Shown in pieces: positions 22,142 to 33,600 of a stretch of 64,000 nt of DNA. The notes under the pieces were generated by a model. The model worked only from the letters and a program-made list of their open reading frames with translations, did not search any database and was not told the DNA's origin. The DNA lies in contig CM058231.1 of assembly GCA_030180135.1 (NCBI GenBank), forward strand, positions 29,081,034 to 29,145,033. The letters are read 5' to 3'. Position numbers and translations under genes: made by a program. Numbering within the stretch: position 1 is the first letter of the stretch; each line of letters opens with the position of its first letter. This DNA comes from Orychophragmus violaceus. Lineage: Eukaryota; Streptophyta; Magnoliopsida; Brassicales; Brassicaceae.

Positions 22142-22690
22142 TGATATTTTGTTTTAAGTTTGAAAAAACATGAACCAAGTTTGCAAAAAAAAAAACAAAC
22201 ATAGATGTTAATTAGAATCACATAAAAGAAAAAAGTAGGTGGAGACATTCAAACATATGACCAAGGTGTTGATAACCTAGTGGTGGTACAAAAGAATTGG
22301 TTTTCTTGTGCCCTGAGTTTAAACTAGGGCCTGAAAAAAATTATGGATCTAAAACTCAGAAGTTCACATAATTAAAAATAAAAAGCATTCAAACATATGA
22401 TTTTATTCGAAGAGAACATGTAGAAATAACACATAAAAGTCTACTCGAACTCGAAAATTCGTGAAACTGAAAAAGAAGGGAGACAAATGAGATCAAAGTG
22501 GTCCCCGTTATCCATGTCGTCTCGGGTCGTGTGTTCCTCAAAGTCTCACTTCTCTTGTTCCTTTTTCTTTCTTCTTGGGATGTCCGATAACAAAAACAAT
22601 ACAATTTTTAAAGTAAAAAAAAAATCATATCTTTCACACACACTTGCAGTCTTGCAGTGTCTCCCATGTTACTGTACAAAGTCCACATCT
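22142..22690. promoter_or_regulatory. Upstream region of the GIS3-like gene
   Basis: AT-rich DNA with no ORF of its own. It presumably holds the promoter elements of the downstream plus-strand gene. No specific operator could be assigned. Confidence 0.4.
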
Positions 22691-22706
22691 ATATATATAT
22701 ATATAT
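22690..22706 (+). promoter_or_regulatory. TATA-like stretch of the GIS3-like gene
   Basis: A (TA)n run of about 17 bp lies about 105-120 bp before the start codon, followed by a CT- and CA-rich leader typical of plant 5' untranslated regions. Transcription probably starts around 22725-22745. Confidence 0.55.
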
Positions 22707-22777
22707 GCCTTCACTCATCAACCTCCACTTATTAAAAATCCATTTTTCTCTGCCCCTCTCTCGCTCTAAAAACATAA

Positions 22778-22912
22778 TTCTCCGATCAAACGGTGAAAAC
22801 ATATTTTAATGGAGGAGCTTGATTTTCGTTCAAAGACATCTACTTCTCCTCTAAAGTTATTTGGATTCAGCGTGGACGGAGAAGAAGATTTCTCCGATCA
22901 AACGGTGAAAAC
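22778..22912. repeat. 23-bp direct repeat shared by 5' UTR and coding sequence
   Basis: The 23 bases beginning TTCTCCGATCAAACGG occur identically at 22778-22800, just before the start codon, and at 22890-22912, inside the coding sequence (residues around FSDQTVK). The copies are 112 bp apart. The coding copy is the original, because it matches the conserved protein segment. Confidence 0.9.
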
Positions 22913-23456
22913 TAACCAATCATCCGTATCGCCGGAGCCTTGCGAGTTTCCTGTGGGATCCTTCGGAAGAAGTGGAGGTGGTGTACGAAGCCGAGGAGGA
23001 GAACGTAAGTACGAGTGTCAATACTGTTGCAGGGAGTTTGTTAACTCTCAAGCTTTGGGTGGTCACCAAAACGCTCACAAGAAAGAGCGTCAGCAACTCA
23101 AAGACGCTCAGCTTCAAGCAACACGAAACGCTGCCGCGAGTTATTCTAACGCTGGATCGGCGTCTCCGTTTTTACGGAATCCAATAGTCTCCGCTTTTGC
23201 TCCTCCCCCTCATCTCCTATCATCCGCCGTGTCTCCGCCCGGAGGAGGAGGTTCTTGGATGTATCTTCCACGTGTATCAACGTCTCAGCTTCACGTGTCG
23301 CATCATGAGTGCGTGATTCAGAATGGTCCGGGTGCGGCTGGGTTCTCGTATGATTGTGGATTTGGTTTTAGTAGGCCTCAGATGAGACTCGTTCAGGCCC
23401 ATGGGCCAAGGACCATCGGTGAATGGATTTTCAAGAGAAGTGGGACCCACTTTTGA
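22809..23456 (+). CDS. GIS3: GIS3-like C2H2 zinc-finger regulator with a frameshifted C-terminus
   Basis: A 215-residue single-exon protein. The N-terminal MEELDFRSKTSTS is followed by the family motif LKLFGFSVD (residues 15-23). One C2H2 finger has C70, C73, H86 and H90 and the plant-specific QALGGH helix (81-86), then a basic QNAHKKERQQLK. The middle is rich in proline and serine. This matches Arabidopsis GIS3 (AT1G68360) as I recall it: a nuclear factor acting in gibberellin and cytokinin control of trichome initiation, upstream of GIS, GIS2 and ZFP8. After HGPR (about 23400-23411) the frame changes: the protein ends in a novel tail of about 14 residues, and the conserved C-terminus lies in the next frame. 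The finger has valine where relatives usually have glycine or alanine before NSQALGGH. The start is the only ATG giving the conserved N-terminus. Confidence 0.9.
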   Translation: MEELDFRSKTSTSPLKLFGFSVDGEEDFSDQTVKTNQSSVSPEPCEFPVGSFGRSGGGVRSRGGERKYECQYCCREFVNSQALGGHQNAHKKERQQLKDAQLQATRNAAASYSNAGSASPFLRNPIVSAFAPPPHLLSSAVSPPGGGGSWMYLPRVSTSQLHVSHHECVIQNGPGAAGFSYDCGFGFSRPQMRLVQAHGPRTIGEWIFKRSGTHF

Positions 23457-23508
23457 TGACGGATTAGGGTTGGATTTGCATCTGAGTCTTGCGCCAGCTG
23501 GTCATTAA
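23413..23508 (+). other. Out-of-frame C-terminus of the GIS3-like gene with an EAR-type motif
   Basis: In the frame one base later than the ORF above, the sequence keeps the expected end of GIS3: SVNGFSREVG, then FDDGLGLDLHLSLAPAGH and a TAA at 23506-23508. LDLHLSL is an LxLxL EAR repression motif, which recruits TOPLESS-type corepressors in plants. One extra base near 23412 (AGG-A-CCA) accounts for the shift. The displaced part contains no stop or other lesion. Confidence 0.85.
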
Positions 23509-25250
23509 CGTTTAATCATATTCCCCTGCAAGTATTTTTATTTTTTTTTTTATAATACCCTGCAAGTATTTTGCAGGAAGTTAGCTCTCGTGTATATTTT
23601 TCTACATTTGAATTGATTTTATTTATTTTTAGTGATTAACTGTTTAGACTAAGGCTGTGAATGTGGACAGTGGTTAGGAGAAACGCACTGTGGTCTGAAA
23701 ATATGGTCAACACTCAACACAAATTTTAATAATTAAAGTTGATAATTTAAAATTTAAAAAATGGGATGGGATCCAGGCGTTTTTGAGAAAGGCATATGAA
23801 TAACTACAACACTAAAAGAGGTGTGTTTCAAATCTGTAAAGTGCGGTCCCTTATGTATATTTTTTTTACTGAATAAATTTTTTTTTAAAAAATTGTGTAA
23901 ATAACAACTATCTATCATAATGAATAAGAAAAATTGATATAAATTTTAGATATTATAAAATAATAATAAAATATTATACGTATTACATATTATTTTGTGT
24001 TACCATTCAAGTTTAGTTTCGCACCGCTTATTTTTTCTAACCGCTCATATTCTGAAGTGTGCGTTTTCTTCTATAAAACCGCAGTTAAACCGTATCGCAT
24101 GATATTATCCGTTCAATCCGCACCGCTCAATCCGCTATTACCATTCGGAACCTAAGAGAAAATTCAACGATGAACCCCCCATGGGATTCTTAAAACAATT
24201 TTTTAATATTTTTTTTTTATAAAAAAAAAATCAAAAAAGACCAATATTCCTATAACCAAAAAAATGTTAAAAACCTCCATTGGACCTGCTCTAATTACGT
24301 TTCGTACCCCCAAAATTACGTCTCAAAATGCTTAACTAATTCGTTGAGACTCCAAGAAAACATTATAAATAAACAATAAGACCGATGATGTGAAATATAC
24401 AAATAAACAATAGAACAAAATATCTTGAATGAAATATGAACTTAGTTGTCGTTTAGTGTATTGGAATTCCACTATTTAGGATCCATTGGATCTTATTTTG
24501 TTTGTAGACCTTTAGAAGCCAATAGAATACAAAAAACTTCCTCTCTTAGAGCATTCTCATAGGTAAGAACCCTAAATTTAATATTACTACTTTTAATTCC
24601 ATTTAACTAAATAATAAAAATTTAGTTCAAAAGAAAAATTGAATCAATTAAAAAATGACACATATTTTATTGGATTCTTATTTGAGATACTTGAGGTTCT
24701 TATGAAAAACTTATTTTCTTTCTCTTTCATACTTTTTATATATTTTTTAATATTTTAATGTTAAGATATCCACTTAATATATTTTTATTGAAAGTGCTCT
24801 AATGGACGCAAGAAAAGTTTGAGCTTCCGACCATAATTTTAAATACATCCAAAGAAGTCTAAATACATCCAAGAAATTGTCGGCCGGTAAATTACTAAAA
24901 TCAATATTAAGGCCGGAAGGCAGTTCAAGGCTATCTGTGGATATAAACACTCCTTGAAAAAATATTGTTACAAGTTTGCTGGAAGTTTTTTTTTATATTT
25001 TTTTTTTAATGCTGATACAAATTATGAGAAGTATTACAAGAACACTTTTACAAATAATACTATCTCCGTTCCACGATCACGATAAACGGCTTCACCTATT
25101 TCTGAAAACTTCTTTATAACCTTTCTTTCATTAGTTTGCAGAAATTACACTTTTGGAATTTGAACTCGGAACCTCCTAGTGTAAAATCATTAATGAACCC
25201 TTAATCAACCACTCGATCAAGGGGACTTTCACAGTTTTGCTGGAAGTCTA
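23509..25250. other. AT-rich intergenic DNA with MITE-like remnants
   Basis: No gene was seen. Homopolymer runs are common. A possible hAT-like short element with CCGC-rich arms lies at about 23650-24155 (left TAAGGCTGTGAATG, right in reverse TTAGGTTCCGAATGG), and another possible MITE with GAGCATTCTCAT and CTCTAATGG ends lies at about 24545-24805. No TSD supports either. Confidence 0.35.
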
Positions 25251-25998
25251 AAGTAGTGAAAAGGGCCACATTCGACCTTTTGAATGTGCGTTTTAAATTG
25301 ATACGGCTAAAAAAATCTCACAGGCGTGAAACTCGAGGAGATCCAGGCGTCGCCGAGAATGGCTTTTCCAAGACGTTCTCAGCCGCACATCTCCTCCTTA
25401 TAGATCAAGCTTCCGTTCCCTCAACCATGGTGTCACTGTCAGCTACTACATAATCTCCCACCACCGCTCCACCACCGTTGAAACCTCCTGACCCGACCAT
25501 CGCCGATTCTCTGTTTCCTGAACCGCCGGTCCCTCCGGAACCTCCTCCTCCGGTCCCTCTGGAACCTCCTCCGTTGGTGGTCTCTCCCCTTTCTTTGCTC
25601 ACCCTTGTGTCACGAGTAGTCGACGTTCTTTCTCGTCGCCGTTGTCTTTAAAAATTTCCAGCTCTGGTTGCTACTTTGTGGTTATTGTCTCGGAGTGCTG
25701 ATCCCTCGACAAGTGATGCTCCCTCGACAAGTGATGCTTCCTCGACAAGTGCTTCTCCCTCGACAAGTGCTCCTCCACAGTGTTCCTCCCCTCCATGCTA
25801 CGGTCTTCCATTGCTCCACCGCCGCCTCTGGCCTCACTCTTGCTCGCGACTGCGCCTAGTGAGATGGTGGTTTTGAAGGTATGTCCGTGTCGAGCGTGTT
25901 TTGATTTTGCGGAGTTGATAGTCGGTCCGTGTAGAGTGCTTTTAGTGTTTGTGGAGTTGTAAGTATGTGAGTATTTGGCTTGTTTCAACATCGTCCAA
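25251..25998 (+). mobile_element. Retroposon-like segment, left half, split by the CACTA element
   Basis: A GC-richer block that continues after the CACTA element at 59059: removing the CACTA and one CAA copy rejoins the two sides. Together they span about 1.65 kb and end in an A-rich tail at about 59965 (GTTGACCAAAAAAAA). This suggests a LINE-derived or Sadhu-like retroposon. The encoded peptides are low in complexity (PSTSDA repeats) with no domain. Its left limit is a guess. A decayed host gene is an alternative. Confidence 0.35.
25703..25774. repeat. 18-bp minisatellite, four units
   Basis: CCCTCGACAAGTGATGCT at 25703-25720 and 25721-25738, then two variants (25739-25756 and 25757-25774). 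In one frame it encodes PSTSDA-like repeats. Confidence 0.9.
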
Positions 25999-26017
25999 CA
26001 CTACAAGAAAACATGGA

Positions 26018-26400
26018 TTTTAAGACTACTTTTTGCGACTGAAGTTATAGTCGCAATATTAGCGACTAATGTACGACTGTTTAACGATTCATTAAAGATG
26101 ACGTAAAAACAGTCGTACATTAGTCGCTAAAAAGCGACCAATTATTTTAGTCGTAAAACGGTCGTTATAGTGCGACTAATACGCGACTATGCGCTAGTCG
26201 TAAACGTTCAATCGTAATTCCGTCACAAAATGAGTGACTGAATTACGACCATATTCGGTGGGTTGCAAAAACGTCGCATAATAGTTGTAAAAAACGGTTA
26301 TACAAACACATTTTATTTGTTATGCGATTAGTTGTACCAAATTTTTAGGACAAACACATTTAGTTGCGAATCAGTCGCAAAAGAAGCTTATATATTTAAC
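26018..26400. repeat. 5' subterminal repeats of the CACTA element
   Basis: Many copies, in both orientations, of words such as GCGACTAAT, TTAGTCGC, AGTCGTA and TACGACT. In En/Spm elements this kind of array is bound by the TNPA protein. Confidence 0.8.
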
Positions 26401-26468
26401 ATCAAAATCATTTCTACACGATTCATTCAAAAAGAAACAAAGAAACGAAAAAACTCTTTTTTTATAAA

Positions 26469-27600
26469 ATGTCGGGTTATAATCATCGGGAATGGATGTA
26501 TAAGAGGATAAATCCAGAGACGCAAAAAAATTCGGCGGAGTTCGAAATGGAGGTCGAACAATTCATTATTTTTGCAAGTAACCAACCATTTGCGCTAGGT
26601 AATGGTGGTAAGTTTTTCTGCCCTTGTAATTTATGTAAGAACGAGAAATTTATTCCGAGGAAGAAAATTTGGAATCATCTATTAAGTATAGGATTTATGG
26701 AAGATTATTTTATTTGGTATAAGCACGGAGAAGAAATTGATGTGGCTTTAGGACCAATTTATGTTAATATGACGCATTTGGATAATGTCGTAGAAGATAG
26801 ATATGTGGATATGGTGAATGATACGTTTCGTGATAACGTGATTTTTGATAACTATCATCAGGATGATAGTTATCAGAATGTAGAAGAACCGATACGTAAC
26901 CATTCCAAAAAATTCTACGACTTGTTAGAAGGGCGAAAACTCCATTATACGATGGTTGTCATGAAGGTCACTCTCAATTATCCTTTGATGCTCGGATCCT
27001 GCAAAACAAGATGGACTACAATATGACTGAAAAGTGTGTGGATTCATGGTGCGAGGTGTTGACAAATTATTTACCAGACGGAAACTAGTCAACCAGCTAC
27101 CACTATGAGACAGAAAAGTTGATGCGCAACTTAGGTCTCCTGTATTATATAATTGATGTTTGTTATTACAATTGTATGATCTTATGGAAAGAGAATGAAA
27201 AGTGGGATAAGTATCAATTTTGTGGCGCACCAAGATGGAAGCCCAACGAGGAAAAACGTAGAACCAAAATACCATATAGTCGTATGTGGTATCTACCTAT
27301 TACTGACATATTGAAGAGAATGTATCAAAGCGAGAGGACTGAAGCGGCAATGAGATGGCATGCTGAGAACCGAGCAAAGGACGGAGAAATGTCTCATCCA
27401 TCTGATGCAGTAGAGTGGAAAAATTTCCAAGACCTGCATCCCCGCTTTGCCGAATAACCTCGAAATGTTTATCTTGGATTATTTATCGATGGGTTCAATC
27501 CGTTTGGCATGACTCACAATCATTCGTTGTGGCCTGTGATACTGACTCCATATAACTTGCCCCCTGGGATGTACATGAACACATAGTACCTGTTTCTTAC
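26469..27600 (+). pseudogene. CACTA TNP2-type transposase, first part
   Basis: The ORF 26469-27026 begins MSGYNHREWMYKRI and carries the transposase-associated N-terminal domain: CPCNLCKNEK with its cysteine spacing, IWNHLLSIGFMEDYFIWYKHGE. Frameshifted blocks follow that are typical of the TNP2 catalytic region: FCGAPRWKPNE and KIPYSRMWYLPITDILKRMY (27119-27457), then the block ending LWPVILTPYNLPPGMYM (to 27587). A TAG precedes YLFLT, where Copia B is inserted (27596-27600 is its TSD). The start fits the family. Stops at about 27024, 27086, 27456 and 27584 show that it is dead. Confidence 0.85.
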
Positions 27601-28321
27601 TGTTGGGAATGTCCTGAAATCACACTTGTAATCACTCTAGAGATAGTTGTGTTGTCGAGATTAGACATTCATATGATACTAGGTGATCATAATGTTTTGC
27701 TAGAAACCACTTGTGATATGTGAGTTGTGAACTCATTACTAGTATTATATGATCATACAGGGTCACACACGTAAGCAGACTGGATATACTTCATGTGAGA
27801 ATAATCATTAAAGTAATGGTCAAGTTAATGTGTATTTGATTCACATTAATATACGAGTTTTGAGAGTGTGTCGATCGACACAAGTGTTGTGTCGATCGAT
27901 GCAAGGCGCATATCGAAATACTGTTTCGATTTAATGACTTAATTAATCTCGGTTCGGTCCGGTGATTAATTAGGTTTTCTCAGGTCTATATATACATATA
28001 TGATATAGCACGACCTGGAGCATCATTTTTAGCCGAATCGCAGCCACCTCTCAGAAACAGACGTATCCCAAGGAGATCCGATCTCCCGGCACTAGCATCT
28101 CGGTGGATTCTAGTTTGTATGCGTGTGGATACCAGTAGAGGCACAGCACTTGAGGCGCTCATGAATCTCGAATACCTAATCATCTTCCGCTGCATAACAT
28201 CCAGGTATATTCGAGATCTGAGAATGTAGATTCAACTCTAAGCATGAATCCTAGATCCTAGGCTTGGAATTTATACCTAGGGTTGACTAATATGATTAGA
28301 AACCGTCTAGAAATTCCTTCA
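27601..28321 (+). repeat. 5' LTR of Copia B
   Basis: 721 bp, TGTTGGGAATG to ATTCCTTCA. A TATATATACATATATG promoter-like stretch lies near 27986-28003. Confidence 0.95.
27868..27902. repeat. Paired 14-bp dyads (Copia B 5' LTR)
   Basis: GTGTCGATCGACAC (27868-27881) and GTGTCGATCGATGC (27889-27902), with a 7-bp spacer. A separate inverted repeat (AATGTGTATTTGATTCACATT) lies just upstream. Confidence 0.9.
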
Positions 28322-28334
28322 GTGGTATCAGAGC
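28322..28334 (+). promoter_or_regulatory. Primer-binding site of Copia B
   Basis: TGGTATCAGAGC (28323-28334), complementary to the initiator tRNA-Met 3' end, one base after the LTR. Confidence 0.9.
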
Positions 28335-28396
28335 CTAAGGATTCGAGTTGAATCGCATTCTGAATTATCGCCCAGCGTCGACCAGAAAATCGCATT

Positions 28397-28614
28397 GTGT
28401 CGATCGTTGCAAAGTGTTGCATCGATCGACACAGACCAGAAAATCGCATTGTGTCGATCGTTGCAAAGTGTTGCATCGATCGACACAAAGCGACACGACT
28501 GGTTCAATTGGATTGAATTGGTCATTGCGATTGGTTGAGCTGGTTAGACCGGTTGATTGCGATTGGTTTGATTTGGTTGGTGACGATCGATGCTAATGTA
28601 GCATCGATCGATGC
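28397..28614. repeat. Three paired 14-bp dyads in the Copia B leader
   Basis: Pairs at 28397-28432 and 28451-28486 (8-bp spacers, within a 54-bp tandem duplication) and at 28580-28614 (7-bp spacer). Confidence 0.9.
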
Positions 28615-28702
28615 TAACCGGTTATCAAAGCCGGTTCAATTGGATTGGATTGGTTATCGTAATTGGCTTAAACCGGTTTGACGGGTTAATTGGGGTTTGA
28701 TT

Positions 28703-29344
28703 TGTTGGGATAGTGTCCTGAAATCACACTTTGTACTCACTTCTAAAGATAGTTGTGTGTCGAGATCAGACATTCGTATAATACTGGGCGGTTGCAATGT
28801 TTTGCTAGAAGCCTCTTGCAATCTGTAGGTCGTGGACTTACTACCAGTATTATATGATCCTATAGGGTCACACACCTAAGCGAACTGGAAGCTACGACAT
28901 GGGAATGATCATTATGGTAATGATCATACTAATGTGTATTAGATACACATTAATATCGACAAAATGGTGTTGTGTCGATCGACACAGCTTGTGTGTCGGT
29001 CGACACAGTTCGGATTTTCCGAACAGGCTTTTCGAGTTTAGGCTTAATTAAGTCTGGCCCGTTAAGCACGTTTAGTTCGAATAATACTCTAAGATTTCGA
29101 CCTAAACAGTAGGGCCGTCCACTTTTCTTGACAGAAACAGTAGACACACCAGAGAGAATCGATCCCCATTGATCCGGCACTAGCATCCCGTTTCCAGCGA
29201 GCGTGCGTGTGTATCTGGTAGAGGCAAGGCGTCTGCGTTGCTCCAACTGATCTCGTTCACCATCTCAATTCCGCTGCCAAAAGGTAAGAACGAGGTTGGT
29301 TCTATTTTGAATATATCAAACCCTAGATCCGTAGGGATCCAACA
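28703..29344 (+). repeat. 5' LTR of Copia A
   Basis: 642 bp, ending CCGTAGGGATCCAACA. The promoter is presumably inside, but no clear TATA box can be named. Confidence 0.95.
28972..29006. repeat. Paired 14-bp dyads (Copia A 5' LTR)
   Basis: GTGTCGATCGACAC (28972-28985) and GTGTCGGTCGACAC (28993-29006), with a 7-bp spacer. Confidence 0.9.
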
Positions 29345-29357
29345 GTGGTATCAAAGC
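29345..29357 (+). promoter_or_regulatory. Primer-binding site of Copia A
   Basis: TGGTATCAAAGC at 29346-29357, one mismatch from the initiator tRNA-Met complement. Confidence 0.85.
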
Positions 29358-29503
29358 TTGTTAGGGTTTAGCTATTGAATTTGTTGCAAAATAATTCGAA
29401 TCTTGATGTTGTTGAATTGATTTTGCATGTACAAATCGTTTTTTCATGTTATATTCTCGGTTTTGTTCCTGTTGATAAGACGAAGAATTGATGAAAACGT
29501 ACT

Positions 29504-30046
29504 GTGTCGATCGACACAAAGCGTGTGTCGGTCGACACGCCGCGGCGCAAAACGTAAAATATTTAGGGTTTGTCGCAGGGTGTCGATCGACACAAAGCGT
29601 GTGTCGGTCGACACAGAGCGAAAACTCGAGTAAAATATTTAGGGTTTGTCGCACAGTATCGATCAACACAAAGCGTGTGTCGGTCGATACAAAGCGAAAA
29701 TCCACAAATCATCTTAGGGTTTCGATCTGAGATCGAAGACCAGAATTCTTGCTGCGTCGATCGATACACAGGGTGTGTCGGTCGACACAGGCAAAACGAA
29801 TAGATAGACCGGTTCAATTGGATTGAACTGGTTATATCGATCGGTTAATTTTAATTAACCAAAATTGGTTCTGGTTTGGTCATGTCGATCGACACACAGT
29901 GTGTGACGATCGACATGGACTATTAAACCGAACCGGTTCAATTGGATTGAATCGGTTATGTATATTCGATCTGGTTTGACCGGTTATCGAAGAACGGTTT
30001 AAATTTATTGCATCGATCGATACCAATGGTTGGCGTCGATCGATAC
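29504..30046. repeat. Six paired 14-bp dyads in the Copia A leader
   Basis: Pairs at 29504-29538, 29580-29614, 29656-29690, 29754-29788 and 29882-29916 all have 7-bp spacers. The sixth, 30010-30046, has 9 bp. The first three lie about 76 bp apart in a tandem unit that also contains AAAATATTTAGGGTTTGTCGCA. Confidence 0.9.
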
Positions 30047-30689
30047 AATGCTCGCAGATATGATAGTTGGACTACATATCTGCATATACCAGAACAATTT
30101 AATCCTAAAAGTTGTAGATGAATCTAAACTAAATAAAACTGAATGTTTTAAATTAATAAATAAATCCTTGAATGTATATTGGATATGCATCAAGATAAAT
30201 CGGTTCTTTTTCTCAACTAAATATCAAGTGATCTTGATGTCTTGCCCGGTCTTGTCTACTGTCAAGACTCGTTTCGTTGATTGGATAGTCTTGGAGTCCT
30301 TGGTATCCACAACTACATGAGTAAGGCAGGTGATCATTGATAGACTTGCAGTGCGACTGTCAATGATCACAAGACTGAAGAGATTGGTTTACTTGACTGG
30401 GCCATCAGAAGTTCTGGGCCCAGAGACATCGGAGTGGATATGACATGGATTGTCTTATCTACGACCAGGAGTTGTACTGGGTACAATTAGCAATGATTTG
30501 CTTACCTGGATGACTAAAGTTTGGGTGATGGCGAGTCGTTCACACGAATTTTGGTGATCTGAGGATCTTGGTTCATTTTATTCATATGAGGAAACATAGT
30601 TATGAATACAATGCGACTTTTCTTATTAGATAAGATTTCTCATTTCCCTGAGCATTATAACTAAAATCTACCTCTTTTGAATTACAGCT

Positions 30690-33600
30690 ATGTCTGTCTC
30701 AAATCACATCAACACTTTCTCACTAAGATCCGTCCTTGAGAAGGACAAGTTAAATGGATCTAATTTCTTGGAATGGTATCGGAACCTGAGAATAGTTCTC
30801 AGGCAGGAGAACAAGAAATATGTCCTTGAAAGAGTTCTCCCCGAGAGGCCACGTTCCAATGCTCCGTAGACAGAAAAGAATGCTTGGGATAAGCATTCAG
30901 CGGATGTCAAAGATGTTAATTGTCTAATGCTGGTGACTATGAACTCTGAGCTGCAGAAGCAATATGAGAACGTGTTGTCACCCATTGAGATGATGAACAG
31001 CCTGAAAGCTTTGTTTCAGGAGCAAGCTCGCACAGAGAGATACCAGACGGTTAAATCTCTCATGGATTGCAAGCTGGCTAAGGACAGTCCAGTAAGTCCT
31101 CATGTCCTTAAAATGATGGGTTACATTGATAACCTGGCGAAACTGGACTGTGCCATTAGCCAGGAGCTAGCCACTGACATGATTCTGCAGTCTTTGCCGT
31201 CGTGTTTTGATCAGTTCATCATGAACTACAACATGCAAAACATGACTAAGACATTGACTGAGTTGCACGGTATGCTGAAGACAGCAGAACCGAATCTCAA
31301 GAAGGCTACTCCCAGTGTCCTGATGGTACAAGGGGGTAAAAGGTTTAAGAAACCTAAGAAGGATAAGGGAAAGGCCCAGGTTGTCGAGACTGAAAGTCAA
31401 GACAAGCCCAAGCCCAAGCCCAAATCCGGGCCTTCTTCTGAGGATAAGTGCAACTACTGCAAGCAGTTGGGGCATTGGAAGAGAGACTGCAAGAAGTTCA
31501 AGGAAGATTACAAGAAGCTGAAGAAGACGTATGAGGCGTCTGATTCAGGTATTTATGTTATCGAACTTAATGTTATATCTTCTAGTTATACTTCGTGGGT
31601 ATTGGATACCGGCTGCGGTGCTCACATTTGTACTGATGTGCAGGCACTAAGAAACAGTAGAACGCTGAAGAAAGGACAAGTGGAGCTACGAGTCGGGAAT
31701 GGAGCTAAGGTTGCTGCACTGGCCGTAGGCACCTATGAATTGTCTTTACCTTCGGGCATGATTTTAGCTTTGAATAATTGCTACTTTGTACCTGCGATAA
31801 GCAGAAACATAATTTCAGTTTCCGTTTTGGATTTGGAAGGTTTTGATTTTGCTGTTAAGAATAAAGTTTGTTCTTTTAATCGTGATGGTACATTTTATGG
31901 TAGCGCCCCATTAGAAAATGGGTTATATGTCTTAAATCAAGAAATGCCTGTCTTTAACATAAATATAAAGCGGTTTAAGTCAAATGACGAAAACCCAACT
32001 TTCTTATGGCATTGTCGTTTGGGCCATATCAATGAGAAACGCATCCAAAGGCTCCATCGAAATGGGCTTCTGGGATCATTTGATTTTGAATCATGTGAGA
32101 AATGCGAATCTTGCTTGGTGGGCAAAATGGCTAGAGCCCCTTTCAATAAACCAAATGAAAGGGCCAGTGACTTGTTGGGCCTTGTTCATACTGATGTATG
32201 TGGGCCGATGAGTACTGTTGCCAGAGGAAATTTCAAGTACTTCATTACCTTCACTGATGATTTCAGTAGGTATGGCTATGTCTACTTGATGAGACACAAG
32301 TCAGAATCCTTTGATAGATTCAAGGAATTCAAGAATGAAGTACATAACCAACTTGGCAAAAGTATCAAAGTTCTGCGATCGGATCGCGGAGGAGAATACC
32401 TAAGCCAAGAGTTCAGCGACTATCTGAGCGAGTGTGGAATTGTTTCACAACTCACTCCTCCTGGAACACCTCAATGGAATGGAGTGTCAGAGAGGAGAAA
32501 TCGAACCTTATTGGATATGGTTCGGTCTATGATGAGTCATTCTAATATTCCTTTATCCTTTTGGGGATACGCTCTAGAAACGTCTGCGTTTACACTAAAT
32601 AGGGTGCCATCTAAATCAGTGGATAAGACACCACATGAAATGTGGACTGGGAAAATTCCTAACCTGTCTTTCCTGAAGATTTGGGGTTGTGAGGCTTATG
32701 TCAAACGTTTAATCTCTGACAAGCTTGCACCCAAATCAGATAAATGCTACTTCGTTGGTTATCCTAGGGAAACCAAGGCATACTACTTTTACAACCAATC
32801 TGAGAACAAAGTATTTGTTGCTCGGGACTGTTCTTTTCTTGAGAGGGATTTTCTCTCTAAGAAAAACAGTGGGAGTAAAGTACATCTTGAAGAAATTATA
32901 GATGCACAGGATACTGCTCAATCTGCTCAGGAAGAGCATCAGTTGGATCCACAAAGTTTTGTGGAACCGGCGCCTGTGGAGCCTGAAGTTCGCAGATCCG
33001 GAAGGATCCGTCACGAACCCGAGAGATACTATGGATTTCTCGTAACCAATTCAAATGATCTGATGATCATTGAAAGTGACGAACCAGCGACCTTTGCGGA
33101 AGCAATGATGGGCCCGGACTCCGAAAAGTGGCTTGGAGCCTCTAAGTCCGAAATGGGATCCATGTCAGAGAACCAAGTATGGTCCTTGGTCGATTTACCT
33201 AATGGTGTAAAAGCCATTGAGTGTAAATGGATCTTCAAGAAGAAGATTGACGTGGATGGCAATGTACAGATTTACAAAGCGAGGTTGGTGGCTAAAGGTT
33301 TCAAACAAATTCATGGCATTGACTATGATGAAACCTATTCCCCACTCGCTCTGCTTAAATCCATTCGTATTCTTCTAGCGATTGCCGCTCATTATGATTA
33401 TGAGATTTGGCAAATGGATGTCAAAACCGCATTCCTGAATGGTATTCTGGAAGAGGATGTGTACATGACACAGCCTGAAGGTTTTGTCGATCCAAAGAAC
33501 GCTAGCAAGGTATGCAAACTTCATAAATCCATTTATGGATTGAAGCAAGCATCACGGAGTTGGAATCTTCGTTTTGATGAAGCAGTGAAGAAATTCGGTT

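Noticed and set aside
29504..30046. CRISPR-like look of evenly spaced short repeats
   Set aside because: Plant nuclear retrotransposon context, palindromic repeats with a fixed 7-bp spacer and no unique 30-bp spacers or cas genes.
28258..30193. Many short ORFs rich in CVDRHK, CRSTQ or SIDT in the Copia LTRs and leaders
   Set aside because: They are chance translations of the repeated GTGTCGATCGACAC-type dyads on both strands, not conserved proteins.
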